A stretch of DNA of 64,000 bases, from the NCBI GenBank assembly GCA_958295665.1, contig OY282560.1:141104091-141168090 (forward strand), in the 5' to 3' direction. Below the pieces are notes generated by a model. That model saw nothing but the letters and a program-made list of their open reading frames with translations, was not told the DNA's origin and ran no database searches. Of the stretch, positions 1 through 12,562 are shown one piece after another. The position numbers and the translations under genes were made by a program. Within the stretch, counting starts at the first letter, position 1; the number at the start of each line of letters is the position of its first letter. The DNA is from Tipula vernalis (lineage: Eukaryota > Arthropoda > Insecta > Diptera > Tipulidae).

Positions 1-2768
1 ATTATCGACGGAACAAATAATTGATGTTGTTTGCCTGTGATATTTTTAATTACTTGTTCATCAGGAGTTTCAGTAATTCCGTTCAACCACCTATTGTTGC
101 TTTCAACATTGGATTCTTGTATTTCTGGTGTGCGGGTTTTATATCCCGGTTGACTTTGTAACTTTTTGATGTTATTTAGGTTTTCAAGTTTTAAGGTGAT
201 AATTTGTTTATTAGCTACTTTCCACTTAATTATGGAGGTTGAAACGTTATAGTTTTCACAGGGCACGTTTTGTTTGTTTTTCACTTTTCAAGTTTATATA
301 ATGTTTTATAAATTCATTAGCAGTACACAATTTTATTCATTTTTATTTTTATTTACTATTTTACTCTTATAACAAGCAACACATTTCAAAACCACGATTG
401 ATACAATGGGAATAATAAAAACCGATTTATGAATTTAAGGGTAATTTTTTTATTTAATTGGTAATATGCATTATGTTGTGTTTTATGAAAATGTTTATGA
501 AATTTAAATCTTTATTTGCCAAAAAAAAAAAAAAAAAATTAATCACCAAACGTGGGAGTTAATTTAGCTGTTTTTTTCAAGTTCAGCTAAATGACAGACA
601 TTGTTTTTCAAACAAAAGATAAGGTTCATTGTTTTTACAATAGTGTATATTGTCAAAAAATGTCAAAAACTGTATAATTTTCCCAAAAAGCACAAAAATA
701 AAATGTTATTTGTTAATTGAAAATTACAACTTTCCCCTTTTGTGTCCGACACCAAACAACAAAATTAATTTGCTTGCATACAACAAAAAAAAAAAAAAAT
801 ACTACAAATCTGATTGAATTTCACATCATTTTTTTTTTTGTTTTGTTTTGTTATATTTTAATTGAAAAATTTCTTGTTGTTTGTTTGAAACGAACGAAGA
901 AAAGTTACTCAAACTCGAAGCAACAACACCAAATTGATTAAAGAAATATAAGATGAATTGTAAAAAAAAAAATTAAATATTAAAACAATGCAAAATGAAA
1001 TATGTTTGTTTAAAAAATATCATTTTCATTTGTTGTTTATTTTTCATTTTCATTTCATTTAAATATTTTTTGTTGTTGAATTTGCTCTCATCTTCGTTAT
1101 TGTTGTGTCATTTTATTTTACATACAGAACGATATAATTTTTTTTGAGGTAGTGTTAATTTAATATTACTCATCAAGTGAAACTGTTTTCACTTCTCTTA
1201 ACGAGTCTCATTTTTCATCTTAATACGTGCATTTATCTTAGTGCATACCTAAGATAACGTGTACGAACTTAAATTTCAGTGATGTTTATCCCATTCGAAG
1301 CTATTGTAATTGGGGCCATCTACAGTTTCAGAGATTTATTTTGGCTTACTGTAATCTTCTTAAATTATTATATATAATTAAATTTGAAGATTGAAAAATT
1401 GAATAGATAGAATTCTTACTTGAGTTATCGTTTCCAATTAAAGAGAAATTGAATCGGTGTATTTGGGTATAATTTATGTTTATTAAATTTGCTATTTCCA
1501 TTTTGTTTTTGCTTAAATTGTCTATTTTAGGCGAAGCATTCCAATTTTAATAATTGAATTTAACAAATAAATATTTAAATCATTTTCCTTTTATTGTTCT
1601 AACTTTTTGAATTATTGAAAACCATTACCATATAGTTTTGATTTATATACGAGTAAGTTGTTGGACTAATATAAAATAGAAAAATTCTTTAAAATATTAG
1701 TGTTTATAAAATCTTCTCTATACTATAGATAAGACTTGTAGAGCAACTATAACGTTTCATATGAGAAACCTAAATTTCTTTACAAAAAGGAACGATTTGA
1801 GAAAAACATTTTAGAGCGCTAATTTGTTGATAATTCGTCTTGCTATGTAGGAAATTTGTTCTCAATGGAAGCTTATTCTTTATTGCATTTAGCGTTTCTG
1901 CCTCGCGAATTATTAAGCGGGAACTGGAAAACAAAAATTATTCTTGAATTTCTGTTTGTAGAAAATGAAAAACAATATTCTCAGAAATTCCCGATCTGTC
2001 TACCAATATAATATAATTAACTCTATCAATTTCGGTTCATATTTAATCGAATGAGTTCTGCAATATTTGTCTTGAAAACCTGGCAACACATTTTATTTAA
2101 ATTAAAATTTTCAATTTTTTCTTATTATCTAATACATTTCCCTTTGTCTACACTAAATATTGGTTACATTAAACAAAGAAGTGGTGAACTGCTTAAACAG
2201 GTTTGTTTCAACTTATTTTCTGCTATACGAAGTAGCATCATTATTTTCAGTCGTACTTCTTAGGCTCCATTTTTACATATTTTTTGATAGGACTTGTTGA
2301 ATGTCAATTTATGAAAATTTCAAAGAAAAAAGGTGAGAAGCCCTGGTGAAAACTGAATTGAAGTCTGACCGAGTAAAACTTTTGTTCACGCTCCCATTTT
2401 TCAATCCATAACTAGATTGGTTTGAACCAAGATATACATCGTAGTTATGCTTGTGAATGTTTTAGTGAATACGGATATTTATTACTCTATTACCTTTTCT
2501 CTGCCAGCAAATTGGTCAGCATAGTGCAATATTACACTTCTAAAGTTCAGTGGTTGTGTTTAGTTTCAAAATTAAATGCTGCGTTTTTTTTCTAACTGTC
2601 TAAGGCTTTATTCTTGAATCTTTCCTACATAAGAAACTCACAATATGTAATCAAATCTTACAAACTAATTCAAACTTTTGATTAAAGACTTAACCTATGT
2701 TAGTTCTTAATATTAACTTGCACTTAGTAATTACATTAAATTAGATAGCTAGATCTAAACGATCTTTT
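1..2768. other. AT-rich DNA, no gene seen
   Basis: No coding signal is convincing on either strand. The short open frames (717-941, 2051-2263) are low-complexity translations of A/T runs without family motifs. A-runs near 522-538 and 784-799 and T-runs near 829-838 are simple sequence. It could be intergenic DNA or part of a large intron. Confidence 0.6.
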
Positions 2769-2769
2769 T

Positions 2770-3320
2770 TTTTGAGACGCCGGTTTCTGGGCCTTTTTAA
2801 AATTTCCCTTGTCTGCTACTGTTTCGATGTGTAGATTTCGATGTAAGTTTATGTTAAATCCGGGGTGCATTTATCATATCTTAGGATACTTGACTGCATT
2901 CGTTGCAATTGAATACTATGCGTCCAGGTAGGTTTAAATACCCCTATTATCCAGTTCATTTTAACACACCTTAAATTAATTTGCTGACGTTTAAGCTTCA
3001 GAACATCTTAATGTTGAGAATTTTTTTTTTATTTGCATCATTTCTTGCTCAGTTTCCGCCAATGAGACGAATTGGAGAACATGACAATTTTGGTCGCTTC
3101 AGGTTACGTTTGGCTTTCCACAGAGAGTATCTGTTGCTTCGGTCGCTGCGAGTTCACTGAGATAATGTTTTGAACCTCTTCATCACGTTATTTTAATAAA
3201 GTCATTTTCAGGATTTTGAGCGCTTTATTTAAATTTGTGTAGTTGTCTTAGCCTGCGTATTGAGCGGTTTATCATTAACAGCTGATGAATATTCTGAGAC
3301 GGTTTAACTTTAAGTAAACT
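2770..3320 (-). pseudogene. Jockey-type LINE ORF2 remnant
   Basis: Two parts of a Jockey-like retrotransposon pol read on the minus strand. At about 3160-3050 the segment before the RT core is readable (YSLWKA, LKRP, SPIRLIGG), matching the known Jockey pattern in which YSLWKATR...KRP...PPIR precedes the polymerase. At about 2966-2770 the C-terminal thumb region follows (FKPTWTHSIQL, then LHRNLHIETV in another frame), matching the LKPIWTYGIQLWG and HRDLxIPTV blocks. The whole RT core between them is missing, so this copy has an internal deletion of roughly 1 kb or more, with stops and frameshifts besides. A dead fragment. The clade call rests on motif order; another RNase H-less LINE clade is possible. 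Confidence 0.65.
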
Positions 3321-3653
3321 GAGCTCCGCTGCAGCTTGTTTTTGTTGCATGCAATCTCTTCGGGGCTCAATGCACTTCTAACTCTTTCGCAGTACACTTT
3401 TACCATCCTACTTTATGCAGTACTAGCTAAATTGAGGACGTTCGGTTATAGACCCGTTCTTTGTACAAGCCACCTGCACATTGTTGTGTCGGCCCATGGA
3501 TTCTGCAGTCTCAACAGGGAGTCATAGTTGCGTTCATTGTCCTGATTGATCGTAATCAGATGATGGAAAATCCCTTTTGCATCCCGCCCCTATCGGGAGT
3601 CGAACCCGGTACCTCCCAATCCAAATGCCGCAGCATTAACCACTGAGCCGTTT
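3321..3653 (-). mobile_element. tRNA-derived SINE
   Basis: On the minus strand the head resembles a tRNA gene with RNA polymerase III boxes: an A-box-like GGCTCAGTGGTTAATGC near 3649-3633 and a B-box-like GGTTCGACTCCC at 3607-3596, spaced as in a tRNA. Downstream (lower coordinates) a GC-richer non-coding body of about 250 bp runs to about 3321, where the Jockey remnant begins. It does not keep a clean cloverleaf, so it is not called as a functional tRNA. Spurious open frames at 3336-3527 and 3461-3646 lie across it. Confidence 0.6.
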
Positions 3654-5064
3654 AAACATTCTTTGTTTAACCTATACTTGAATTGGGTTCAATTAGTATG
3701 TTGATTCGCCAGAAATCTCAGTATTCAGAAGAAAGATCTGAAGAAATTTCTGCCATTACAAGAAGTCTCTAGGTATACCCTTTGTTACATAGAAAACTGC
3801 GTTTTTTGAAAAGTGTTTCTGTAGACTATTTTCACGAAGTGGTATATTTCTGCACGTTACACTTAACAATAATAATTAATAATTTATTTATTTTTAATTT
3901 TTATTTTTTTTTTTAATTAAGGAACATTATTTTAATACTGAATTAAGGAACAATGTTTTATTACTGAATACATTTTACGAATACATATTGTATCTATAAT
4001 AATTTATATGAATGTGGAGATAAGCCGTTTTGATCAATACCGTTTACTACACCGATATACAATATTTTAACTTCGGGTGCTGTGCCCTTAATGCTGAAAA
4101 CGGATTGCAGAATTTCTGCATTGCAGATGGGCTGATTTTGACGCCACAATTTCTAACTTTTAGCATGCAAATAATTGGTTTTTTTTGTTAATTAAATGCA
4201 GTGATGGCTGCTGATTTAAATTTTCTCGCAGGCAATAAATCGAATTAATTATTTTGACAATTATAACTTATAATTAGTTTGCGTGATCGTAGTTTAAGGA
4301 CCTGGATTTGTAAAATCGATCCTACTTCGTATTTTTACATGGTTCGTAGTGTTATAAATGGGTTGGCTAACTTATCAAGAAATATAACTTTAGTAATACA
4401 AAATCCCAAAAAAATACAGAAAAGAAATTCCAGAAACAAAAAAAAAAACAGAAACACCATCCAAGGGCGAGGCGGCCCAAGTTAAAATCAAAATTTATAA
4501 AAAGTTTATAAAATTTGAGTTTTTGCTTAAGAATTCTTAATTTAATGGTAATGTAAATAATTTCTTCAACCATGCAGACACAGATCAAAGGAATTGTATC
4601 ACTTCTCCTAATAAGTAGTTCCACTACAAATGTTTTAAGTTGTGACAAAAGTTTAAAATATTTTTTCTGACTTTCTTTTCTGGTAATTCCCAGATATTTT
4701 TTGTGATTTTTCTTGTCCGGAATTGTAACTTCTCAGTTGTAAATCGACCATAGCCCTAGAAAAATTTACTGGTTAAGGAAAATTTATAACTCATATGACA
4801 TTCCACAACTTCTCCCATACACATTTCTTTTTGTTGTTATTTTGACATTTGACTGTAAAGAAAATTAATAAAATGAAATCCATTCGGCATTAACAAAAGA
4901 AAAACGTTTTAATATAAAACCTTCAAAAACTACTATACATTACCCTACACAGGTGTTCACGATCGTATTTTAAAATTCACTACTAGACACCACACACATC
5001 TTATGTGGATTATTTAATCCATTCTGTTCTAGTTTTTTCGGTATGTGATTATTGAACTTTACCT
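3654..5064. other. AT-rich DNA, no gene seen
   Basis: No gene or clear repeat seen. Open frames at 4279-4485 and 4367-4648 overlap on opposite strands and translate an A/T-rich stretch with a lysine/phenylalanine bias typical of chance frames. Confidence 0.55.
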
Positions 5065-5318
5065 AACATCAGAATATTATTCAACAAGCATATAATGATT
5101 AATGATAGCTGCTATTCACGAAGATGAAGTTTACCGACAAGAGCCGATAGGCGAGTGTCGTAAATCATCTGAGTGAATAAGAGCCATTATGTGCGAGTAG
5201 AATACGATACTTTGTCCACGACCGATAAAAAATTGAATTTTGTGATTAAATCCTTTAAATAAGCCTAAAATAATTTCCGTCGACATTTTGACGTCTCAAT
5301 TTAATAATTAGCATATTT
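5065..5318. repeat. Hairpin MITE, copy A
   Basis: This roughly 250-bp stretch has a near-identical second copy at 59548-59782 in the same orientation, sharing among others AAGATGAAGTTTACCGACA, GCGAGTGTCGTAAATCATCT and TACTTTGTCCACGACCGATA. Its halves are imperfect inverted repeats: the left arm (ATTATTCAACAAGCATATAA...TATTCACGAAGATGA) pairs with the right arm (TCATCTGAGTGAATA...CATTATGTGCGAGTAGAAT). Two dispersed copies plus a palindromic structure suggest a short non-autonomous DNA transposon. Superfamily unknown. Confidence 0.7.
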
Positions 5319-5589
5319 CCTTAACAAATTTACAACAACAATTGCATATTCGCATATCGGCTATTTTCTTGTTTATATTATCCACCTAGAATGCGATGGC
5401 AGCTGGCAGTTAACATTCAATGTACATTGAAGGAACAAATTATCAATATTTTATTATTCAGTACATTATGTGCAACTACATTACTCCATTTCGATAATCG
5501 CCTTCAAGCACGATAATAAATAAGGATATTTAGAATTTAGGAAGGAGACAGTCTAGGAAGATAGGAGGAAGGGGACGTTCGTTACATCC

Positions 5590-6110
5590 GTTTCTGATTC
5601 AACTGGTAGTTTCGACTTTTGGCTCATAAAGTTTACGGAAGCAGAAGTTTGTGATTGTTTGTACAAATTGAACAATTATAAACGGAGCTGGGTACGAAGC
5701 AATTTCACCCATCCTTTTCAAGAACTGCACAGAAGGTATGATTGATTCTTTGGAAAATATCTGTCATCCACCAGATTTTTAGTTCAGGTGCGACGGGCTA
5801 AGTCGCGAACTATCGTGGTATAGCTAATTTATCGGTACTACAGACAGTCACATTAAATCCATATTTCTCACGTTCAACATGGTTTTGATCCCAACAGATC
5901 AACCTCCACTAATCTGGTTGGATTTTGCGGAGAATTAGTTAATAGTACCAGTTTGAGAAACTCCAGCTCGACGTAATTTAAACCGATTTTGTTAAAGCAG
6001 TATTAGTGTCAAAAAACTCCCCTGGAAGCCTTAATGCTTGTTCATACAGTAGTTCGGCTTTTGACCCACGCACATTTTCTTTGACGCAGCTACCCTGATT
6101 TCCTTATGGA
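5590..6110 (+). pseudogene. CR1/Jockey-like LINE reverse transcriptase fragment
   Basis: Plus-strand remnant of a LINE polymerase, readable through several frameshifts. In order: FTEAEV...CLYKLNN (the known block before RT, usually LTxxEVxxxLxxLNxxKSxGPDGI), AISPILFKNC (GIPPxxLKxC block), and then a clear RT motif HGFDPNRSTSTNLVGF at about 5878-5925 followed by CGELVNS. The last block is the conserved QHGFxxxRSTxTNL signature of CR1/Jockey-like RTs. The polymerase motif A (YTDFSKAFD) is only faintly traceable near 6040-6080 and the YxDD box is absent. The fragment is 5' and 3' truncated and dead. The LINE piece at 24630-25570 has a related signature, but on the other strand. Confidence 0.65.
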
Positions 6111-6129
6111 ACCTACCAATGTATAATTT

Positions 6130-9100
6130 TCTTATGCCATATGTGTGAATAATGAAACCGATAGCAGTGAGCGGACAAGATAAGGTCTAGGTGTATTTCC
6201 TTTGAAATTTTTATAAGGAAAAACTGAAACAACCGCTCCAGTGCTCAAGAAAAAATTAATTTATTTTATTACAGGTATCTCTTAAGAAGAACCTGATCTT
6301 TTGCCATGTTTATAATCCGAAATATAATTTTTTTAAATTTGATTCTTAGAACATGATATTTTTAAGGTTTGTATGTATTTGTTGTACAGATGCACAGTAG
6401 TTGATAAATTGGTCAGCGATTAGAAGTAACTCTTCAATAGGCTTTTGAAATCACAAGGTTTATCAGTGACCTGTACACCTCACTTGGCTTGCGGTCGGCA
6501 AAATCGTGCCATCCAATAACTTTTTGAGTTGAGTTTGTTCTGAATAGATATGCCGCACTATCAAAATCGGCTTCAGCTGGGTTTGCAATAGAATTTTCCG
6601 AACATTTGAAAAATTAAGAAACAAAAATAAAAATTGGGAAATAGATAAATACGAATTTAATAATTGGAAAAATATGAGTATATGTGCAAGTATTCCGTAT
6701 TTTAATTCAATTTTAATTTGTTAGATTTTTTAATAATTTTTTTATCCGAAAGTGAATGAATCATAAAAAAAATATTCTCAGCTGAATGTTTGTGGATTGC
6801 ATAAAATATATTTTCAATCCGTTATGCAAGGTAGATCTACATATTTGTGTTGAATTTTTTATACCACTTGGAAGAGTCCCTCGATGGCCGTGTCTTTTTT
6901 GCCATAGCCTTAAAAGATTATATGCAGTTGTAGCGGGCGAAATGACGACATTTTCTCGATTTTTTTCAACAGCATAATAAATATTTATTTAAAAACTGTT
7001 AACAAATCGATTAGTACTTGTTTTGGGGTATTTGTTAAATTTTTTTCATAAAAAAATATTTGAAAATAGCGGAAATATAGTTGCATTCCAGGAGCGCCGT
7101 TTTTTTGGGCATCACTTGCAGTGGCATGATAACTCAATTTGTCAAAATTTAAATTTTTAAAAAAATGGTTACGGTTTTAACAAAAAGCTTATTCAAGTTG
7201 TTAAATTTTCGATTTTTTTGCTCTAATTTTTTGTTTTTTTAAATTGCAAATCCTTCGGTTAGCGACTAGCTATTCTAATAATAAATAAGTAGTATAAATT
7301 TGGTGTTGGTCGGATTGATAGTTTTTGTTTAGTAATCATGTACACCGCAAAGGTATTTTAAAAAAACACGATTCTGAGATAATCGCGTTTAAAGTTTCAA
7401 GTTTGTTTCTTTCATATTTAAAATTAATTTGAGTCGAAATTTGGTGAGAATATCCTTGAGATAATCTACTTGAGATAACATAATCATAACCGTGTATAAC
7501 GCCTTAAGGTTTAATAGTCCCTCGGCTTAATACATTTGCTTGCGTTTATTAATTTGCATAGGAATACGAAACGGGTTTTACCTCGGTCACAATTTTCGAA
7601 CGACCTTGGTGTACACGTCGTGGTCACCACTTGTAAGTTTTTAGGTAGTGCAATATTACACTTCTTAAGTCTGTACTATAAGTTTGTAGTGCAAAATGCT
7701 AAGCTTAGAATATTAGATATCTGACCATATATTCTATTACTATTGAGACAATGCCAGAGGACGCCATTATAATAGCTATTTTCTTTGGCTGCCGTATTCT
7801 TTGGGGAGATGCATTGTCTCATTCACCTCAAGGCAACCATTGCGAACTAGTAGGACGAAAGAAGGGTTTTTTGTTGGAAAGGCAAAATTGCAAAGTTTGA
7901 TTTTTTTTTTCTTCAGAAAAGCTTTAGCAACATTATGGATAAGCGCATCAAAAAAGATCTTATTCATAATAATCTCCTAAAATTCAATTTTTCTCGTTTT
8001 TTTAAAATTTTATGAATTCAAAATTTAAATTAAATTATATTTAAAAATTCGAAAACTTTTGTAATTTTTTCTTTCATTAATTCTGTTAATATTTAAAAGT
8101 TTAGTTGAAAATCGATAGTTTCTTGAAAATAAAGTAAAATAAAATATTAACAAATTAATTGGAAGTAATTGGAAGTTGTTTAAACTGGTTTATGTGGGTC
8201 GGTCTTATTATCCTGCTGAGTAGACTGGCGAGGTCATGTTCGTGCTGCTTTATTGATGATGATAACTTCTATAGATCGCGATTCCACTCTATCTCTGTTG
8301 GTTCTTTCCTAATGGCTACCTATACGCTTAAATCATTTTTCGTATTGGCCATTCAGAACAAATCAACACACAAAGCGGTAATTGCATAATAAAAATGTAA
8401 CCCCATTTCTTATTGTGTTCCGCATGCAGGAAAACATGTACATTGTACCAATAAAGTAATAATTAAAAATTCCAAATGAAAGTACAAATTCTATTCTCAA
8501 CATTTTTTTTTTTTTTTTTTTTAATTATAATTTAAAGTAAAACAAAATAAAATAAAAAATAAAAACAACGACTATAATCACTTTCGTTGTAAAATCATTA
8601 TTTTTTAATAAATTTTTTACCTACGTAGAAATCTTGTCACGGAAGAGTTTATTTTATTTATTATTTTCATTCAATTTTTATTTAAAAAACTAAATTAATA
8701 AAAAAAAAAAAAAAAATTATTTCTATTTTTAAGTTTACAATCACTAAACTAAGCATAAATGTATTATTGTTAAATGTTGTTAAGTTTTTATGTATTTGGT
8801 TAGTAGCAAGTACTTAAGTTAGTAGAAAGGCAAAGAAAAGCAAAATACATTTTATAATTTATTTATACCAAGTTCAATGGTGATTAAAAACAAATAATTT
8901 TAGCTAATTAGTTTTTCTGTGTATGTGTCTGTATGTTCTGTATTTTGTATGCAAATGTAACAACAACACAAAAACAAAGCAATAAAAAAAGTAAAAGGAG
9001 ATTGGCTATAAGAAGGGTTATATAAATTGCGCTAAAATAATTATACAGCATGAGAAACACACGATACAAAAACCTTGACTTTTCGAGAATAAAACGATTA

Positions 9101-9390
9101 TTATTAACAACAATAATCCAGCTGAGTGAAATATCAGCCAATCATCGGATTACATTTGTCTTGTAATCTCAAGCCGGTTTCTAAAATTGTGCCGCGTTGT
9201 ATGCGGAAATTTTGCATTTGATGATGTTTTAACATAAGTCGTTTGTTTGCGGTATGTTCCTTAAATGCCAATACAGTAATATCGTTGAATGCGAAAGGAG
9301 TTTTGGACATTCTTATTAATCGATCTAAGTAATTTGATAAATGTTTTGGCTTTTGTTAAAACAGCGAAAAATAGCATGTGATAATTCGAT
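6130..9390. other. AT-rich DNA, no gene seen
   Basis: No supported gene. Open frames at 6786-6977, 7536-7724, 7776-7967, 8159-8389 and 8908-9141 show no family motif and no splice context I can defend. A motif TAGTGCAATATTACACTTCT recurs at about 2520 and 7646, the only shared segment I noticed. Long T-runs and A-runs lie near 8502-8521 and 8700-8716. Confidence 0.5.
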
Positions 9391-9469
9391 TGTGGGATTT
9401 AAGATGATTTCATTAATTTTTATTTTACAAAGGTTATGGTCGACTAAAATAGAAAGTCATTTGACGCTA

Positions 9470-10441
9470 TAATATGCGTTACATTTTCTTGTTTATTACA
9501 CTTTTCACAATTATCATCCTGTGATTTGTTTATTAATTTAAGATATTTCTTGTCGAATGTGTGGTTCGATCTGATCCTGGTTATCATTGGATCCTGGTTC
9601 TTCATTCCATAGTTGGTACAAATGATTTTTGAAAATTTTTATGTTTTCTTTTAAATTAATTTTATATCCACATTCTATCATACTTGTGCACCCTTTTTTG
9701 CTGCCTCATCAGCTTTGTCATTCCCTTTTATGTTAATGTGGCTAGGGATCCATATGATTTTTATCATTATTTTGTATTTCTGATAACTCTTCCAACAATT
9801 TTTCTAAGTATTTATTTTTCCCTTTTGTATTCTGCAACGACTTACAAGAACTGAGAGAATCTGAAAGAATGATCATTTCAATCCACTTCATCTCAGCAGC
9901 TTTCTTGACAGCCTCGATCATAGCAATCATCTCTACACTCATAGTATAGATGTCGTCTTTTATATGGGAACTATGTGATTCACTTGTAGGTTCAATATAT
10001 AAACCTGCACCTCTTTTGTTTTCCAGAATAGCACCATCTGTGTAAATCCTGCGTTATTTATGCTTAACGTGTTAATTTTATCTAAGGTCCATTCTTTTAA
10101 TAGCTCGGAGTTATGCTTATTTTAATTTTAAATATTCTCTTATTGGGTTTGTGCGAAATTACTGTGGAGATCATTGTTGGTAGACTCTCTAAGTACCTAG
10201 CGTTCTAGGAGAAAGCTGACTTGACTAAATCATTGGTATTACCGTCCTTTATTTCCTTTCCGAATCTAGTATTTTTAAATATGTTTCTGGCCATGTATAC
10301 ATAGTTGAAAAGTGATATTTTATGTTTCATAGGGATTTCTCCCGCTTCTGCAATGACTGCTGTGATGGGAGTGCTAGTGGTTAGACCTAAGACTAATCTT
10401 ACTGCTGAATTCATGATTTTTTGTAGTTTTTCAATACGCAT
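9470..10441 (-). pseudogene. LINE ORF2, linker and RNase H part
   Basis: Continuation of the LINE ORF2 beyond the inserted element. At 10441-10205 the block RIEKLQKIMNSAVRLVLGL, TSTPITAVIAEAGEIPM matches the conserved segment between RT and RNase H (KLQxxQNxALRxxxGxxxSTPxxxLxxEAGxxPL). At 9942-9742 an RNase H core is readable: MSVEMIAMIEAVKKAAE with the catalytic glutamate, then IILSDSLSSCKSL with the catalytic aspartate. Upstream and downstream blocks (for example GMTKLMRQQKRVHK near 9725) lie in other frames, so the domain is degraded. RNase H supports placement in the I/LOA group. Confidence 0.7.
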
Positions 10442-12562
10442 TCTTTTTTTTATTGTCCATGACGTATATCTGGGGTGCTATTCTTGAAACATTACGAAAA
10501 CTTTCGTATCGCGAGTTAAAGTCAAAGTATTACGAAAACCCTAAAATCGTATTCTTGAAATCGAATTACGAAAATTTTCGCAACGGAACGTTACTAAAAT
10601 TTTCGTAATGGTTTTTTCGTTTCCCATTGCATTTCGTAATGAAATCATTTGGATTTTTTTGTTAATTATATTGATAAGGATGTTCATAAAACTCAATCAA
10701 TCAATCAATCAATATTTTATAAAAAAGTGAAAACAAAAGCGTACCTTTTTTTTCTTCGTTTCACGTGTTCTTAAAAATATTTATTATTTATTTCGAGATA
10801 ACGATGTACATAACTATGCATTCGGTTTTGTTTACTACCTAACCATATTTTCTTCTAAATTTTTGTATTTACATGTCGTATACCTAAATCTTGGGATATT
10901 TTTTTAAATGCTTGACCACTTTCTAATTTTAAACAATACGTGTAAGGGTATGAGATTTTTTCGTAATTGACAATTGGCTATAGCGGACAAAAATGGAATA
11001 TTTGATTCAATACAACAAAAATATGTTATTTAAAGCTATATTGCCTATTTAACTTTTATATTTATTTGTTAAAATTGTAATGATTGGAAATTAATTAATG
11101 CAATGTGTAATTTAAAGTGTGATTTTTATCATTCATTAGTTCATTTGGAACAATTTTGTGTTATCATTTTAAATGCCCTGTCTTCAAACATTACGAAAAT
11201 TTTCGTAATGCACAATATTTTCGTAATCGTAATGGTGAAATCATAAATTAGTATTCTTGAAGCCATTACGAAAATTACGAAGAGAGGAATAAAAAACTAA
11301 GAAGATTTCGAAAGAGATGATTAAAAATGTTAGTTTAGTTTAGTATAACTGAGAATATTAAGCGAAGCGGACGCTTTCTTTACTTAAAATTATAAATTGT
11401 TGTGAATTTTTGTCAATAATGGCTTATTTATTTAATATTAAATTAAATATATTAAAAATGATTGTGTATGCTATTTTTTCGTTATAGGGAAAATTACTTC
11501 GGTCTAAAAAGACCAATGTATTGAAATCTTGTCAAAAATGGCCAAAAATTTGTTTGATCCAAAATCATTTATCTCGACGTTTTGAAAATCCTTGAGTCCG
11601 AAAAAGAAAAAAAAAAAAATGTCTGTCCGTCTTTCTGGACGTCTGAATGTCTGTACCCATGATATCTCGAGAATCGCTTATCCGATTTAGAATTTTTTTT
11701 TTTTCAAAAATCTGTTTTTATGGTACGGCGGTACATATGATTGTATGATGGTACGATTGAACGATGATATAATGTTATGTCGTGTATGATGGCATGATGG
11801 TTTGATGGTATGGTATTACGACAATATGATCCTATGCAATGCCACTACATAAAAAGCCATGAAAAAAAAAACTTGTAGTGGTGTTAAGGCAATAAAGATT
11901 TTTATTTTCCAATGGAACGTAAACACAATCATATGGGATTTTATGTTGCCTTTATTTTCAATTTAAATGAAAATTTTTATTGATAAATAGATATAATTTT
12001 AAATTAAATACAATCTGTTTCGTCGGCAAATGACCCCTTGTGAGTTGGTGATAGCTTTTCACATTTTTCATCATATCTCCCAAGTTATGGGCTCGATTTT
12101 AATGCTGTTTGCGGTTTTTTAAAGCTTTTGAGTCACTTTATTGGTTAATTTGCACACTAAGCCAGGTTTTTGTAAAGAATGTAACAAATTATGGGAAAAT
12201 CACATTTTTTTACTTAAACGATTTTTTTATTTAAAAAAACCTCTACTTTTTAAAAAAAATGAACTGTAAGTCGAAAAAATGTCCCATGGCATGGTTATTT
12301 TATTTATAATTATTAAAACATTGTTACTACCTAACCCATAAAATATTCGAACACCAATTTGTCGAAAAAATGGCGTTTGTAGCCGTTTAGGTATAGTGAT
12401 GTTATCTAACCAAATCTTTTAAATGATCGAAAACTCAAATTGGTAAGTAATATTAAATAGTTCAGTTGTTCGCAAATAATCGTGTGACACTTTCACACAT
12501 GTACTCTCAGTGTTCTGTGTTTTAACAATTTTAGGTTTGTGTGAAAATTAAAAGGACAGTTT

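Noticed and set aside
3596..3650. Functional tRNA gene
   Set aside because: A- and B-box-like motifs exist, but arms do not pair into a full cloverleaf and a SINE-like body follows.
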